From Calothrix sp. CSU_2_0 (GTDB taxonomy: Bacteria > Cyanobacteriota > Cyanobacteriia > Cyanobacteriales > Nostocaceae): DNA of 34,095 bases. The notes beneath the pieces were generated by a model. That model did not search any database. It was given only the letters and a program-made list of their open reading frames with translations, and had not been told where the DNA came from. The position numbers and the translations under genes are program-made. This document shows positions 9,062 to 18,900 of this stretch, one piece after another. The DNA lies in contig JAAUPE010000075.1 in assembly GCA_012034595.1 (NCBI GenBank), forward strand, positions 1 to 34,095, in the 5' to 3' direction. How positions within the stretch are numbered: position 1 is the first letter of the stretch; each line of letters begins with the position of its first letter.

Positions 9062-10165
9062 ATGAAAGAGATGATTGCTGCGAACCTGATCCGCTACCGT
9101 AAAAGTCTGGGCTTGTCTCAAGAGCAACTTGCAGAACAAGCCGGGGTAACTCGCCAGAGCATCAACAACTACGAGAACGCCAAAACTTTACCAGACAGCA
9201 AAATTCTCTCTGCTCTGGCGAGTGTTTTGGGCATTACACTCGATGACTTGCTACGCTCACAAGGTAAAGGGCTACCCAACTTCCGGTTCCGCGCTCATGT
9301 TTCCTTTGACAAAAGTCCCCAGTTTGCAGCCCAAGTTCTACGAATGCTGCAAACTTATAACGCCCTAGAACAAGCCGTTGGCTTACCAACCTACACCCCA
9401 GAAAGTACACCTTGCCATCAAGTAGAAGGCAACGAAAAGCACATTCAGACAATAGCTGCTCTATTTCGCCACCGTTTGGGATTGGGGGATGCTCCTATTG
9501 TCAACCTGTTTCAATCTGTGGAAGAAATTGGCTTAAAAGTTTTACGCCAGTCGATTCCAATAAAAGGTTTCTTTGGTCTAAGTGCCTGTAGTGATATCGA
9601 AGGTGCTTTTGTCTTGGTAAACACCCACGATGTAACTATTGAACGTGAATTATTTACCTTGGCACATGAGATTGGACACCTGATTTTCCACCGAGTCGAG
9701 TATCAAGATACTTTAATTGAGGAGGGAACTAAAGAAGAAGAAAAAGCACGAGAGAAAGTAGCTAATTATTTTGCAGGTCATCTGCTTGTCCCCCAAGCTG
9801 AATTTGAGCGGATATATACCCAAACGAAGGATATTGTTAAACTCAAACGGCATTTTCGGGTAAGTTACCAGGTAATTTTGAACCGTTTAGCAGAAATGAA
9901 AATTATTGATTACGCCAAAGAGAAAGCCAAAATCTGTGCAATTTATAAAAAGCACTCCGGAGGGGCATCTCTTCAAAATTCAATGGAATTACCACCAGCC
10001 CTTGACAATAAGGAATTTCCAGAAAATGAACGATATGAATACCTGATTTGGGATGCCTTAAAATTAGCCAAAATTTCCGAAATGAAGGCTGCGGAGCTTC
10101 TCAATCTAACCGTTGAGCAACTGCGGGTGCATCGTCAAGAAAGAGAGGTTTATGCAGTCGTTTAA
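9062..10165 (+). CDS. XRE-family regulator fused to ImmA/IrrE metallopeptidase
   Basis: A 367-aa fusion. Residues 1-66 are an XRE helix-turn-helix (LGLSQEQLAEQAGVTRQSIN, then LASVLGITLDDLLR). The central part is a zinc peptidase of the ImmA/IrrE (COG2856) type, with A201-HEIGH-L holding H202, E203 and H206, and the downstream helix REKVANYFAGHLLVP supplying the usual third ligand region. About 70 further residues follow. In this family the peptidase typically cleaves or senses a repressor, and fused forms act as antitoxin-like regulators. A purine-rich CAGGAAAG lies upstream of ATG 9062. The next gene, PIN-like, starts inside this one (overlap 10152-10165), so the two are translationally coupled. 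The arrangement points to a toxin-antitoxin or stress module, with this protein the likely DNA-binding antitoxin/regulator. Confidence 0.88.
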   Translation: MKEMIAANLIRYRKSLGLSQEQLAEQAGVTRQSINNYENAKTLPDSKILSALASVLGITLDDLLRSQGKGLPNFRFRAHVSFDKSPQFAAQVLRMLQTYNALEQAVGLPTYTPESTPCHQVEGNEKHIQTIAALFRHRLGLGDAPIVNLFQSVEEIGLKVLRQSIPIKGFFGLSACSDIEGAFVLVNTHDVTIERELFTLAHEIGHLIFHRVEYQDTLIEEGTKEEEKAREKVANYFAGHLLVPQAEFERIYTQTKDIVKLKRHFRVSYQVILNRLAEMKIIDYAKEKAKICAIYKKHSGGASLQNSMELPPALDNKEFPENERYEYLIWDALKLAKISEMKAAELLNLTVEQLRVHRQEREVYAVV

Positions 10166-10667
10166 CGGAACAATTCTCGACGCAACCGCACTGATTGATT
10201 TTTGTTGCCTAAACGAGTGGGGGTGGTTACAACAGCACTATAGCCCGTTGTACATTGCCCAAGAAGTTCTGGACTCAGATCAACTGGAACTTCCCACTCG
10301 TGAAGCCGCAAAAACTTACCTAACAGCGCTCAATCTCTCAACAGAGGAAATGTTCGCCAGTTTTCTAGAATTTGGCGCAAGAGAACCTCTTTTGAGTGCC
10401 GCAGACCGTTCTACAATTGCCATTGCCCGTCATCAGTTGCTTATTTGTGCCAGTGATGACGGGCTAGTTGTTGAAACTTGTAAAGCATACAGCATTGCCT
10501 ATACCAGAACACTGCGATTATTCGGTGAGATGGTAGAAACTAAACACAAAACAGTAATAGAGGTGACGGCAATGGCTGATACATTAATCAAGGAGCGAGG
10601 TAAACACATTTCTCCCAAAGTTTTAGCAGACTGGAAGCAAGGATTACAACAAGATGACATCTTGTAA
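10152..10667 (+). CDS. PIN-like domain protein, probable toxin partner
   Basis: A 171-aa protein starting at ATG 10152, preferred over a TTG at 10113 because an AGAGAGG ribosome site lies just upstream and the conserved part starts there. It reads as a PIN-like nuclease: LDATALIDFC gives the first acidic residue at the end of strand one, ADRSTIAIARHQLLI a second acidic helix, and ICASDDGLVVETCKAYSI a third acidic cluster, with the usual spacing. PIN domains are Mg-dependent ribonucleases common in VapC-type toxins. The gene overlaps the XRE/ImmA gene by 14 bp. Pairs of an ImmA-type regulator and a PIN-like protein are known in prokaryotes and are assumed to be toxin-antitoxin-like. No experiment is implied by the sequence alone. 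Confidence 0.75.
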   Translation: MQSFNGTILDATALIDFCCLNEWGWLQQHYSPLYIAQEVLDSDQLELPTREAAKTYLTALNLSTEEMFASFLEFGAREPLLSAADRSTIAIARHQLLICASDDGLVVETCKAYSIAYTRTLRLFGEMVETKHKTVIEVTAMADTLIKERGKHISPKVLADWKQGLQQDDIL

Positions 10668-10934
10668 CTTAGATGTTATGGCAAGTCAATTTCTTCAAAT
10701 AGTTCTCGCGCTTCTTCCCAAAACATGCTTGGATTTGATGTAGATGCTTGCATATGTCCATGCTTATTCCCGTTTTTCTATTTTGACAAGCAAATATCCA
10801 TCTGTTCCATTTTTGAACTGAAACATTACTCTGTTTGCCTTGTCTGCTATTACTCTTGTACCATACTACGTACTACCAAAAGAGTCGCACCCATATAATT
10901 TTCAGACTATTAATAGCTTTAAAATCCGACTGTT
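10668..10934 (-). other. intergenic with possible minus-strand gene remnants
   Basis: Two short protein-like stretches lie on the minus strand. One open stretch, 10764-10865, has no proper start and ends in YLLVKIEKRE. A 25-codon frame, 10676-10753, encodes MQASTSNP..FWEEARELFEEIDLP. They sit in adjacent frames and look like the decayed ends of one or two small genes. No family could be named. Confidence 0.3.
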
Positions 10935-11158
10935 TTAGTTTTGAATATTAAATACCATAATAACCATATTTTGAATGTATCTTGGATGTTCAGCTATTGC
11001 TATACGTCTAAAACCATATCTTTTATAATATAGTTCTAAAGTAGGATTATCCATAACACAGTCTAAATATATTTTTTGAATACAATTATTAGCGGCAGTT
11101 TTAATTACTTTTAAAATAACTTTTCTACCTATAAAGTTCGTTTTTTGTAGATTAGTAA
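10935..11158 (-). pseudogene. GNAT acetyltransferase, C-terminal fragment
   Basis: The minus strand from about 11158 down to 10935 encodes the last ~70 residues of a GNAT N-acetyltransferase. The acetyl-CoA-binding stretch begins at [16 protein letters not shown]; then comes IYLDCVMDNPTLELYYKRYGF, the typical strand-helix-strand with the YxxYGF element, followed by the final strand NMVIMVF. The N-terminal half is absent: upstream of about 11158 the same DNA codes for the truncated subtilase on the other strand. The frame stays open there only by chance. Both genes are broken at one point, which marks a rearrangement junction. Confidence 0.7.
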
Positions 11159-11160
11159 TT

Positions 11161-13809
11161 GGTGAGGGTAGCGAACACGGTACGCATATTGCGGGAATTA
11201 TTGCAGCAACACAGAATAACGGCATTGGGATTGATGGTATTAACAACAAAGCTCCAATTTATGTGTCGCGTGCTATTGGTTCTGGAAATTGGGCGCAAGC
11301 ATTGATTGACGATGTGGATGCAATAAAGCTTTCGGGACAGCCGAATGGGATAGTAAACCTTGCTTTGGATTTAACACAAGTAAACCCCGACGGCACGGTA
11401 ACAACACGCTACGAACTAACACCCGCAGAACGACAAGCCTTAGAATATGCCCGTCAAAATCGCGTTTTGATTGTTGTAGCAGCGGGTAATGATGGTGGTG
11501 TCATGTCGGGATTAGGGCAATCTTCCCAGGAGTTTGACAATATTATTACCGTTGGGGCAGCAAATGGATTCCAAATAGCACCTTATTCTAGTTATGGCTA
11601 CGGTTTAAATATTTTAGCTCCCGGTGGGACAACTGAGAATCCAGTATTATCTACTGTGGGTGAAGGTGTAGGTACGATGGCTGGTACTTCTGTTGCTACT
11701 ACTTTTGTAACGGGTGCAGCTTCTAATGTCTGGGCAGAAAACCCGAATTTGAGCTATCGCCAGGTGATTGAAATTTTAAAGGATAGCGCGACGGATTTAA
11801 ATACTCCTGGTTGGGATATACAAACTGGGTCAGGTTTATTAAATACTCAAGCTGCGGTGGAGTTGGCAAAAACAACTACTCCACAACCTTACAACAGTGC
11901 GCCTGTTGAAGTTGTTGATCAATGGAGTGGAGAGGGTGAAGTTACACCCCAAGAACGAGCAGCAAATAGAGGATATACAATTCGACCAGGTGATACGCTG
12001 TGGGATATCGCTGCGGCTCAATTAGGAAATCCCAATCGCTGGACTGAAATCACTAGGGCTAATGGTTCAACTTTTACCTCAGACGAAGCTCGGAAAATTC
12101 AACCGGGAAGTACAGTTTATCTTCCACTACCAAATAATGCTGGTGGTGGAAGTAACAATTTTGGCGGTGGTAGCTTAAACTTTAGCTTGGGTCAGATTCT
12201 TGGCGTTGTCCCATCATCGATTCGTTCTTATGCTCAGAATTCCATTCCTCTTATCATAGCTGAAGCCCAAAGAAGTGGTATTACTGACCCCGCAAAAATA
12301 GCTTATATTTTGGCTACAGCACAGCAAGAATCCCTCTTAGGCAAGTATATGTATGAACTGGCTTCTGGGGATGCATATGAAGGAAGAAGAGATTTGGGTA
12401 ATACTCAACCTGGAGATGGGAGACGCTATAAAGGACGCGGTTTCGTGCAAATTACAGGTCGGAATAATTATGCCAATTGGTCGCGGCGATTAGGTATAGA
12501 TTTAATCAACAATCCAGATTTAGCGGCTGACCCTGCGATCGCTGCCAAGATTCTTGTTCAAGGAATGCGTGATGGCTCTTTTACAGGCGTAGGACTGGGT
12601 AATTATATCAATGGCTCGCGCCAAGATTTTTACAACGCTAGACGAATTGTAAATGGGACAGATAAAGCGAGTTACATCGCTACACTTGCGGCAAATTTCT
12701 GGAATGTTCTTCGCAGCACCACTATTACCAATACTCCAGTGTCTAATCTTCCGACTACTGGTTATCGTAGCTACTATGTGCGCCCAGGTGATACACCGTC
12801 GGGAATTGCGTTGAGAGAGTTAGGAAATGCCGCACGTTGGCGGGAAATATTGAAGAAAGATAATAATATTTTAAGCGATTGGGATACGCGGAATTTACAG
12901 GTGGGGCAGTTGTTACGGTTGCCGTTTGGGTATCAGACTGGTGGGAATAATGGTAAAAATACATCTGGCAGTGGCAATAATAATTCTGGTTTAGCAATAA
13001 CTAAACCAATTAAAAATTCACCTGGGGAAGGTGCTAATTATTCTCAGCCACCTATTCAATTAATAACTGATTGGGGTCCTATTAACACCGACCCAGATTT
13101 TGGATTAGCATCTCGCATACTTCCTGATGGAGGTGCTGGTGAGTATAATTCTAATGAAAACCTTTTTGATCTTTTAAGAGCAGGAGTTATTAAAGAATAT
13201 ATAGCTGCTGCTTTGATTACTGGTGCAGTTATTTCAGGTAAGACAGATGCAGCTTCCCATTTATATCATTATGTTGGTAATACAGGAAAAGATTATAAAG
13301 TTTCTGTTGACACAATGCTTCGTGACATGCCCAAATTCCAGGAAGCTTTCCAAGACAAAATTAGAGATGCAATGAGGGAAGCACAATCTCGCATTCAAAA
13401 AAGCGATAAAACTAAGTCAATAAAATTCTCTTTAGAAAGTTCATGGAATCTTAACTCAAAGTTTTATGCTGATGAAAGTGATAACTGGTTTTATGCGATG
13501 GGTGGGTTTTATGACAGATATACCGCTCTTGTTGAGACAAAACCTCTTGCTAATGGAGATGTTACCATCCAAATGACAACGAAACTACATGTTTTTGACC
13601 GCTATAATTGGGATGCTGGTAAAGATACCAGGATTGCAGGATTTTTACCCATAGCAGATAAGGATATGGCTTTGCTTCATCAAGTAGGCATTGCCAAAGA
13701 ATACAACATCATCGGTAGTAGTAGCGATGTAATAGTTGAGTGGAAATATTCGGATGGTAGCCCTAATACTAGTAATGTAAACGTAATTCAAAATGCTGAA
13801 CGTAGATAA
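11161..13809 (+). CDS. subtilase-LysM-GH19-LysM protein, N-terminally truncated
   Basis: A multidomain, probably secreted cell-wall-active protein whose start is lost at the breakpoint near 11160. Counting from 11161: residues 1-235 are a peptidase S8 domain lacking the catalytic Asp, with the His motif EHGTHIAG (H6), oxyanion-hole AAGND (N110) and GTSVATTF (S177). A LysM domain ([14 protein letters not shown], about 272-322) follows. Residues 360-515 resemble a GH19 chitinase/endolysin (ATAQQES with the likely catalytic Glu; [18 protein letters not shown]). A second LysM ([14 protein letters not shown]) spans about 537-585. The last ~250 residues have no family I recognise, with [13 protein letters not shown] near the end. 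Translation could only begin internally, for example at GTG 11263, which would lose the catalytic His. The gene is therefore probably non-functional as a protease, though the lytic domains remain open. No signal peptide is left. Confidence 0.8.
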   Translation, partial: GEGSEHGTHIAGIIAATQNNGIGIDGINNKAPIYVSRAIGSGNWAQALIDDVDAIKLSGQPNGIVNLALDLTQVNPDGTVTTRYELTPAERQALEYARQNRVLIVVAAGNDGGVMSGLGQSSQEFDNIITVGAANGFQIAPYSSYGYGLNILAPGGTTENPVLSTVGEGVGTMAGTSVATTFVTGAASNVWAENPNLSYRQVIEILKDSATDLNTPGWDIQTGSGLLNTQAAVELAKTTTPQPYNSAPVEVVDQWSGEGEVTPQERAANRGYTIRPGDTLWDIAAAQLGNPNRWTEITRANGSTFTSDEARKIQPGSTVYLPLPNNAGGGSNNFGGGSLNFSLGQILGVVPSSIRSYAQNSIPLIIAEAQRSGITDPAKIAYILATAQQESLLGKYMYELASGDAYEGRRDLGNTQPGDGRRYKGRGFVQITGRNNYANWSRRLGIDLINNPDLAADPAIAAKILVQGMRDGSFTGVGLGNYINGSRQDFYNARRIVNGTDKASYIATLAANFWNVLRSTTITNTPVSNLPTTGYRSYYVRPGDTPSGIALRELGNAARWREILKKDNNILSDWDTRNLQVGQLLRLPFGYQTGGNNGKNTSGSGNNNSGLAITKPIKNSPGEGANYSQPPIQLITDWGPINTDPDFGLASRILPDGGAGEYNSNENLFDLLRAGVIKEYIAAALITGAVISGKTDAASHLYHYVGNTGKDYKVSVDTMLRDMPKFQEAFQDKIRDAMREAQSRIQKSDKTKSIKFSLESSWNLNSKFYADESDNWFYAMGGFYDRYTALVETKPLANGDVTIQMTTKLHVFDRYNWDAGKDTRIAGFLPIADKDMALLHQVGIAKEYNIIGSSSDVIVEWKYSDGSPNTSNVNVIQNAERR

Positions 13810-13867
13810 ACTTTAAGGTCGATAAGCATCTGCAAAGACTTGAAAGCGGGTAGGCAAGCTGAATTTG

Positions 13868-13896
13868 CTCATCTGGGAAAAGCAATGTCAGATGAG
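13868..13896. terminator. hairpin between convergent genes
   Basis: CTCATCTG at 13868-13875 pairs with CAGATGAG at 13889-13896 across a 13-nt loop. It lies between the convergent lytic-protein and recombinase genes. No T-tract follows, so this is only a candidate terminator. Confidence 0.3.
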
Positions 13897-13942
13897 TAAT
13901 CTCGTTTACCCTTGAGCGATCGCACTTCCCAACCATCCCACA

Positions 13943-14941
13943 TCACACCAAATCTGCCAAAATATCAGTCATCGCCTTCTGCAACTTCTGCCGATTATCA
14001 TCATATTTCATTACCGTATCAGGCTTGGCATGACGGCTAAACCTCTGCGTTGCCCGGTAATTCCCATTATTTTTATCCAACACCGTGGTAATCGAACTAT
14101 GTCTGATGCGGTGCGGTGACATTTGTTTGGTAATTCCCACTTCCTGACACAATCCCGACACCAAACGCCGAATTGCTTCCCCACTCAAACGCTTACCATT
14201 ACCGTTGTAGGAAATCGCAATAAACAAAGCTTGCCTGGTTTTACTCGACCTTTTACTAGCAATCAACCAGTCAGCGATCGCTTCCACCGTCTTGCGGCTC
14301 AAATCCACTACAGTTTTCTGCGTCCCTTTTCCCTTACCCAAAATTGATAGGGTACAACCCTGAGCATCAAAATCACCCACATTCAGGTTGCAGACTTCAC
14401 TCCGCCGCAGCGCATTATCCCACAGCAACCGCAGTATGGCATAATCCCGTTTCCCTTTGAGTTTGGTTCTATCAACTAAATTCAACACCTTAGCAAAATC
14501 TGTAGCTGCAATCCCAGTTGTATCGCGGTACGATTCCACCTTCTCACCCTTAATATCTTCTAAAGTATAGTTACACACCCCCAACTTGCGCCCCATCGCC
14601 GTTAATGACTTGACAGCACTCAATCTTCGATTTACCGTTGCTTCTGCCAGTTTCTGCTTATTTACCAAATGTGCCTTATACTTCAACACCACCGCCACCG
14701 CGTGACGCTGTTCTAAGTGTAAAAACTCTAACACCAAATCTTGAGTAGGCAACCGTCCTGAAATAAACAAAAAAAAGTCCTTTAAATCCTTCTGGTATGC
14801 TCGTTTGGTATTAGGCGATCGCGTGTCTGCCAAAAGTTGTTCAATTACATCTGGGTCGCCATCGATACAGAAATCATCCCCAATGCTCAGAGTATAAGTA
14901 GATTCGAGAACTGTGACACTTTGAATGTACTGATCAGACAT
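13943..14941 (-). CDS. tyrosine recombinase / integrase
   Basis: A 332-aa phage-integrase-family recombinase that cuts and rejoins DNA through a tyrosine-phosphate link. A SAM-like core-binding domain (about 40-125, NTKRAYQKDLKDFF) is followed by the catalytic domain with all expected residues: R179 (ALRRSEV), a lysine in the LGKGKGTQK hairpin (203-205), H277 and R280 (SPHRIRHSS), H304 (FSRHAKPD) and the nucleophile Y313 (VMKYDDNR). It therefore looks active. Start at ATG 14941; only a weak ribosome site precedes it. It is of the XerC/D-like or solo integrase type common on cyanobacterial plasmids, where it may resolve multimers or integrate the element. No tRNA or obvious attachment site lies next to it. 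The RHH/coiled-coil gene upstream is codirectional and may be cotranscribed. Confidence 0.92.
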   Translation of the reverse strand: MSDQYIQSVTVLESTYTLSIGDDFCIDGDPDVIEQLLADTRSPNTKRAYQKDLKDFFLFISGRLPTQDLVLEFLHLEQRHAVAVVLKYKAHLVNKQKLAEATVNRRLSAVKSLTAMGRKLGVCNYTLEDIKGEKVESYRDTTGIAATDFAKVLNLVDRTKLKGKRDYAILRLLWDNALRRSEVCNLNVGDFDAQGCTLSILGKGKGTQKTVVDLSRKTVEAIADWLIASKRSSKTRQALFIAISYNGNGKRLSGEAIRRLVSGLCQEVGITKQMSPHRIRHSSITTVLDKNNGNYRATQRFSRHAKPDTVMKYDDNRQKLQKAMTDILADLV

Positions 14942-15029
14942 GACAGAATAAATAGTGTGATAATGACTCTTTCCGCACTATCTTATTTACTCATACAATG
15001 GCAGCTGAAGAATCACAAAGTTGAGTCAG

Positions 15030-15626
15030 TTATTTTACTGGGTGATATAGTTTTGACTTTTCATCATAGCGCCAGCCATTTTTACTAAAATCACGTTCGC
15101 GGCTCCAAATAACAAATTCTTCTGGAGTCAGGGTTGTGCGTTGTTCAGTCAAGGCGGCAGCATTAGTATTTAGCCTTCTTGCTAGCAACAGTTCATCGTG
15201 GGGTTGAAGTTGCGGTGGTGGAGCGTTGTAATCAGGGGCATAACTTGAACGACTCCGCGATTTTGAAGCGTTAATACTATTTTGCATCTGCATCAATACC
15301 CCCTCAAACCGTGCAAGTTGGTTGGTTAAAGCTTCGAGTTTGGTTTCAACGTTCGTTAACCTGGTTTCCTGTTGGGGATTTGTACTATCTTGATTGGTAC
15401 TCAGAAGGTTAATACTTTCTTTAAAACTAAAAAACTCTTCTTCAATTTGGTATAGACGAACTTCTACACTAGTTTCTACACCGGGAACATCACCTAAAAC
15501 GTGGTGTAAACCCTGAATGACTAAATCTGTGGCGGTGGTGTTTAGTTCGGCTGCTTTGGCTCGAAGTGCATCTGCTAAGGGTTTGGGCAGTTTGAAGTTG
15601 ATAGATTCCCGTTCAATTCGTGCCAT
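15030..15626 (-). CDS. RHH-like DNA-binding protein with coiled coil
   Basis: A 198-aa protein. The first ~45 residues (SINFKLPKPLADALRAKAAE, then NTTATDLVIQGLHHVL) look like a ribbon-helix-helix domain: a short strand, then two helices. A glutamine/leucine-rich coiled coil with a TxLTNVETKLEALTNQLARF heptad-like run covers about 60-120. A proline-rich linker and a conserved-looking end (LTPEEFVIWSRERDFSKNGW) close the protein. It is probably a small DNA-binding plasmid or integrase-accessory protein. It starts at ATG 15626 and lies 88 bp upstream of the recombinase on the same strand. An inverted repeat just before the start codon (15628-15657) suggests autoregulation. The exact function is not known to me. 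Confidence 0.7.
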   Translation of the reverse strand: MARIERESINFKLPKPLADALRAKAAELNTTATDLVIQGLHHVLGDVPGVETSVEVRLYQIEEEFFSFKESINLLSTNQDSTNPQQETRLTNVETKLEALTNQLARFEGVLMQMQNSINASKSRSRSSYAPDYNAPPPQLQPHDELLLARRLNTNAAALTEQRTTLTPEEFVIWSRERDFSKNGWRYDEKSKLYHPVK

Positions 15627-15627
15627 G

Positions 15628-15657
15628 TCTACACCCGGTTATATACGCTCGTGTAGA
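15628..15657. promoter_or_regulatory. candidate operator upstream of the RHH gene
   Basis: TCTACAC at 15628-15634 and GTGTAGA at 15651-15657 are perfect inverted 7-bp arms centred 16 bp before the minus-strand start codon. RHH proteins commonly bind such dyads upstream of their own gene. The call rests only on symmetry and position. Confidence 0.45.
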
Positions 15658-15721
15658 TAATTTACTATGGCGAGATAAATTAAAACAAATGAATAAGAAA
15701 ATCGTCAAAAAGCTTAACTTG

Positions 15722-15846
15722 TAAAGCAAGCCTACGGCACGCTCCGCTCCGCCACGGAATTCCCGATAGCTTCGCTCGCCGGAGGCATCGTGGCAGACTT
15801 TACGTAAAAATTAGGATAGCGAAGCAAGCGCGACGTAAGTCGTTCA
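15722..15846. repeat. cluster of small dispersed repeats
   Basis: A GC-rich block with nested hairpins: CGGAGGCATCG following CTTCGCTCG, GCACGCTCCGCTCC, and the GCGCGACGTAAGTCGTTC string shared with position 11-28 of the window. It fills much of the gap before the STAND gene. A short minus-strand stretch read from 15917 (MGVGSFGIDGIEVIIPVHVG) may be the remnant of a gene interrupted by these repeats. Confidence 0.6.
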
Positions 15847-15954
15847 GGAATATCATCGCCAACGTGGACGGGTATGATGACTTCAATACCATCGATTCCA
15901 AACGAACCTACACCCATAATCTACCGCAGCTTCCTGTGTCGTTGAGTCGAAAGA

Positions 15955-18900
15955 TTGTTAGTTTTACCTCATTTGTGTTGCCTTAACAACTGGGTGAGTA
16001 AACCACGTTTCAATGGCAAGAAAAACTATTTTTTTGGCGATTTAGAGCTAAATATTGACTGGTTTAGCAACCAATTTAATAAACAGTTAGCAGGAATTAG
16101 TCATAAGTTCAATCCAATACTACATGTAGAAACAAATCTTGATGATTATATTCATGAAATTTTATGTGATGAGGTTTTTACCTTAAAAATTGGCAAAATC
16201 ATAGACAATATTCAGGATAGAATTAACGAATATAAAAAATCCATCCGAGAACTTGAAAGCAGCAGTTTTTATGAGACTGTTGAACATAATGGTTGGAATA
16301 GTATTAAATCAGAAATCATCGATTTTCATAACTCTATAGATAGATTACTAACTCATGCTTATTCTCAGATAAATCTTGCTAGGGATTTTCTCAATGAAAA
16401 TCAACATAATGAAATACGCAGTTTCAACTTAGATTTTAACAAAATAAAAATTGAATTAGAAAAAAGTCAAGCTATATGTGGAGAGTTAGAACAAAAGTTT
16501 TATGCAAAAGAACTTACCTATATAGGTAAAGAGAAAGAAAAGGATAAAGTATCTCGTGAAGTTCAACAAGTTAAAAACACAGCATTTCAGCCTTTGAGAT
16601 TATCATCTAGCTTAATGGCTGAGATGATAGAAATATTTGCTCAAATTAATTCTATTAGTCAAACAGAATTACATATATTGGGTGATGCTGGTTTTGGTAA
16701 AACTCATATTGTTAGCAACATATGTCATGAGCGCTTAAATTCTAGCTTACCTGCCTTGCTAGTTTTAGGAAGCCGTTTCACAAGTGACCGCTCTTTAGAA
16801 GAACAACTGCGAGGAATTCTCGATATTCCTCCTATCTATAGCTGGAATGATTTTCTCCAAGCTCTAGATGCTGCTGCCGAGGCATATCACACGCGCATTC
16901 CATTGACAATTGATGGTTTAAATGAAGCAACTTGTAATGGTAAATTTTCGAGGGTTTGGCAAGGTTTACCTGGTTTAATTCAAGAGATTGGGCAATTAAA
17001 AAATGTTGTTTTGATTACAACCTGTCGAAGCACCTATCAAGATGCTATTTGGAGTGATAATAAACCATCAAATATAAAATTTGCTTATGGTTTTAATATT
17101 GAAAATGTAGAAAAAGCTCTTGAAAAGTATTTTAGCTTTTATAAAATAAAAGGTGATTTAACAGCCACCCCTTTAGAACAATTTCAACATCCCATCTATC
17201 TTCAGATATTTTGTAAAAGTAAAAACGCTGAACGTTTAGAAGAAAAACATATATATATTGGTGAGCAAACGCTTTTCGAGGTTTTTGAGGATTATTTAAA
17301 CCAGTGTAATCGTGTTATAAGTGAAAGGCTAGGTCTTCGCCGTGGAACACCCGTAGTTACACAAGCTATGCTCAAAATAGCCGAACGTTTTTGGCAACCA
17401 ATGAAGCGTAGTATCCCCTTGACTGACCTAGCTGAAATTATTGATGGTCAACCTCTGGATACTTTAAATTGGGAGCAATCTAAAACGAATGCAATCCTAG
17501 ACGAAGGTCTTTTAGTATGCCGTGATTGGGGAACTGATGGAGAGTTTATTTTCTTCACTTATGACTTGTTTGGAGGCTATTTAATAGCAAAACATCTAGT
17601 GCAACAGGCTGAAAATGATATTCAAGCAATGGCGCAATCTGAAGAGATAATAACTGCACTATTTAGTGATAATTTTAGACTATTACACCCTTTATATAAT
17701 GATATTGGACGCTGTTTAGCGGCGCTAATACCAGTACAAACAGGGTTATATCTACATAATCTAATTAATAACTCAAAAGCTTTTAATTTATCTGTAAAAG
17801 CACTATTTGAAATTCCACCGGAAAATATTAGTGAGGAATGCCTTAATTTAATAGAAAGTTTATTCAAAAAACTTGATAATCGTAGAAAACTTCTAAATTT
17901 ATCAGCCTCCACAATAGGATATCCCCAACACCCATTAAATTCTAAATTTTGGTCTCAGCAACTTCAGGCATTAACAATGCCGGAAAGAGATATTAGCTGG
18001 ACAGAGTATATACGAGAGAATATTGAACGTGTTGAAAAAATTCTAGGTCAATTTGAAAGCATCTGCAAAAATGATGAAAATTTATCCGAAATGATGGAGG
18101 AGAGACTTGACCTTTTAGCAGTCTATATAATGTGGATGTTAACATCTACTGTCAGACCTTTGCGAGATAAAGCTACACGAGCGCTGTACTGGTATGGACG
18201 AAGAAAACCAGAAAAGTTTTTGGAGCTTTTGCTTCAATCACTAAAGGTCAATGATCCTTATGTTTATGAAAGAATGTTAGCTGCTGCTTACGGCATTGCT
18301 ATGGCACGCCAATATGATTTTAAAGATGCCAGCTTTACTCAAAACTTTCTTCCATTATACGGACGGAAATTATATGAGGCAATGTTTAAACCTAATGCAC
18401 CTCACTCAACAACACACATACTTGCGCGTGACTATGCAAGGCGTACTATTGATATTGCTTTACTTCATTATCCAGAGTTGCTAACTACAGAAGAAAGGCA
18501 AAGAATTACACCACCGTTGCAAGATGGAGGTATTCGGGAATGGGGTAAAAGTGAAGACAGAGATGAAGGTAAATATCGAGAAGGAAATGCCCCAATACAC
18601 ATGGATTTTGGTAACTATACATTGGGTAAATTAGTTAAAGGAAGGTCGAACTATGATTACAACAATAATGAGTATAAAACTGTAACTGCAAATATATTTT
18701 GGAGGATTTACGACCTGGGTTATTCCTTAGACACTTTTGGAAATCTTGATAAATGGATTGGTTCTTATAACTGGAATAAACAAGACGGAAGTAAGACGGA
18801 TAGGTATGGAAAAAAATATTCTTGGATAGCATTTTATGAATTGGCTGGATTCCGACAGGACAATGACCTTCTAGAGGTATGGGATGAACAAGTACGCTTA

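Noticed and set aside
13568-13640. Colicin M-like active site in the [13 protein letters not shown] segment
   Set aside because: The DxY part matches loosely but the expected Asp and HR residues are not at the right places; left as unassigned.
15732-15917. 61-codon minus-strand gene
   Set aside because: Its second half is made of dispersed repeat sequence; only the first ~25 codons look protein-like, so at most a remnant.
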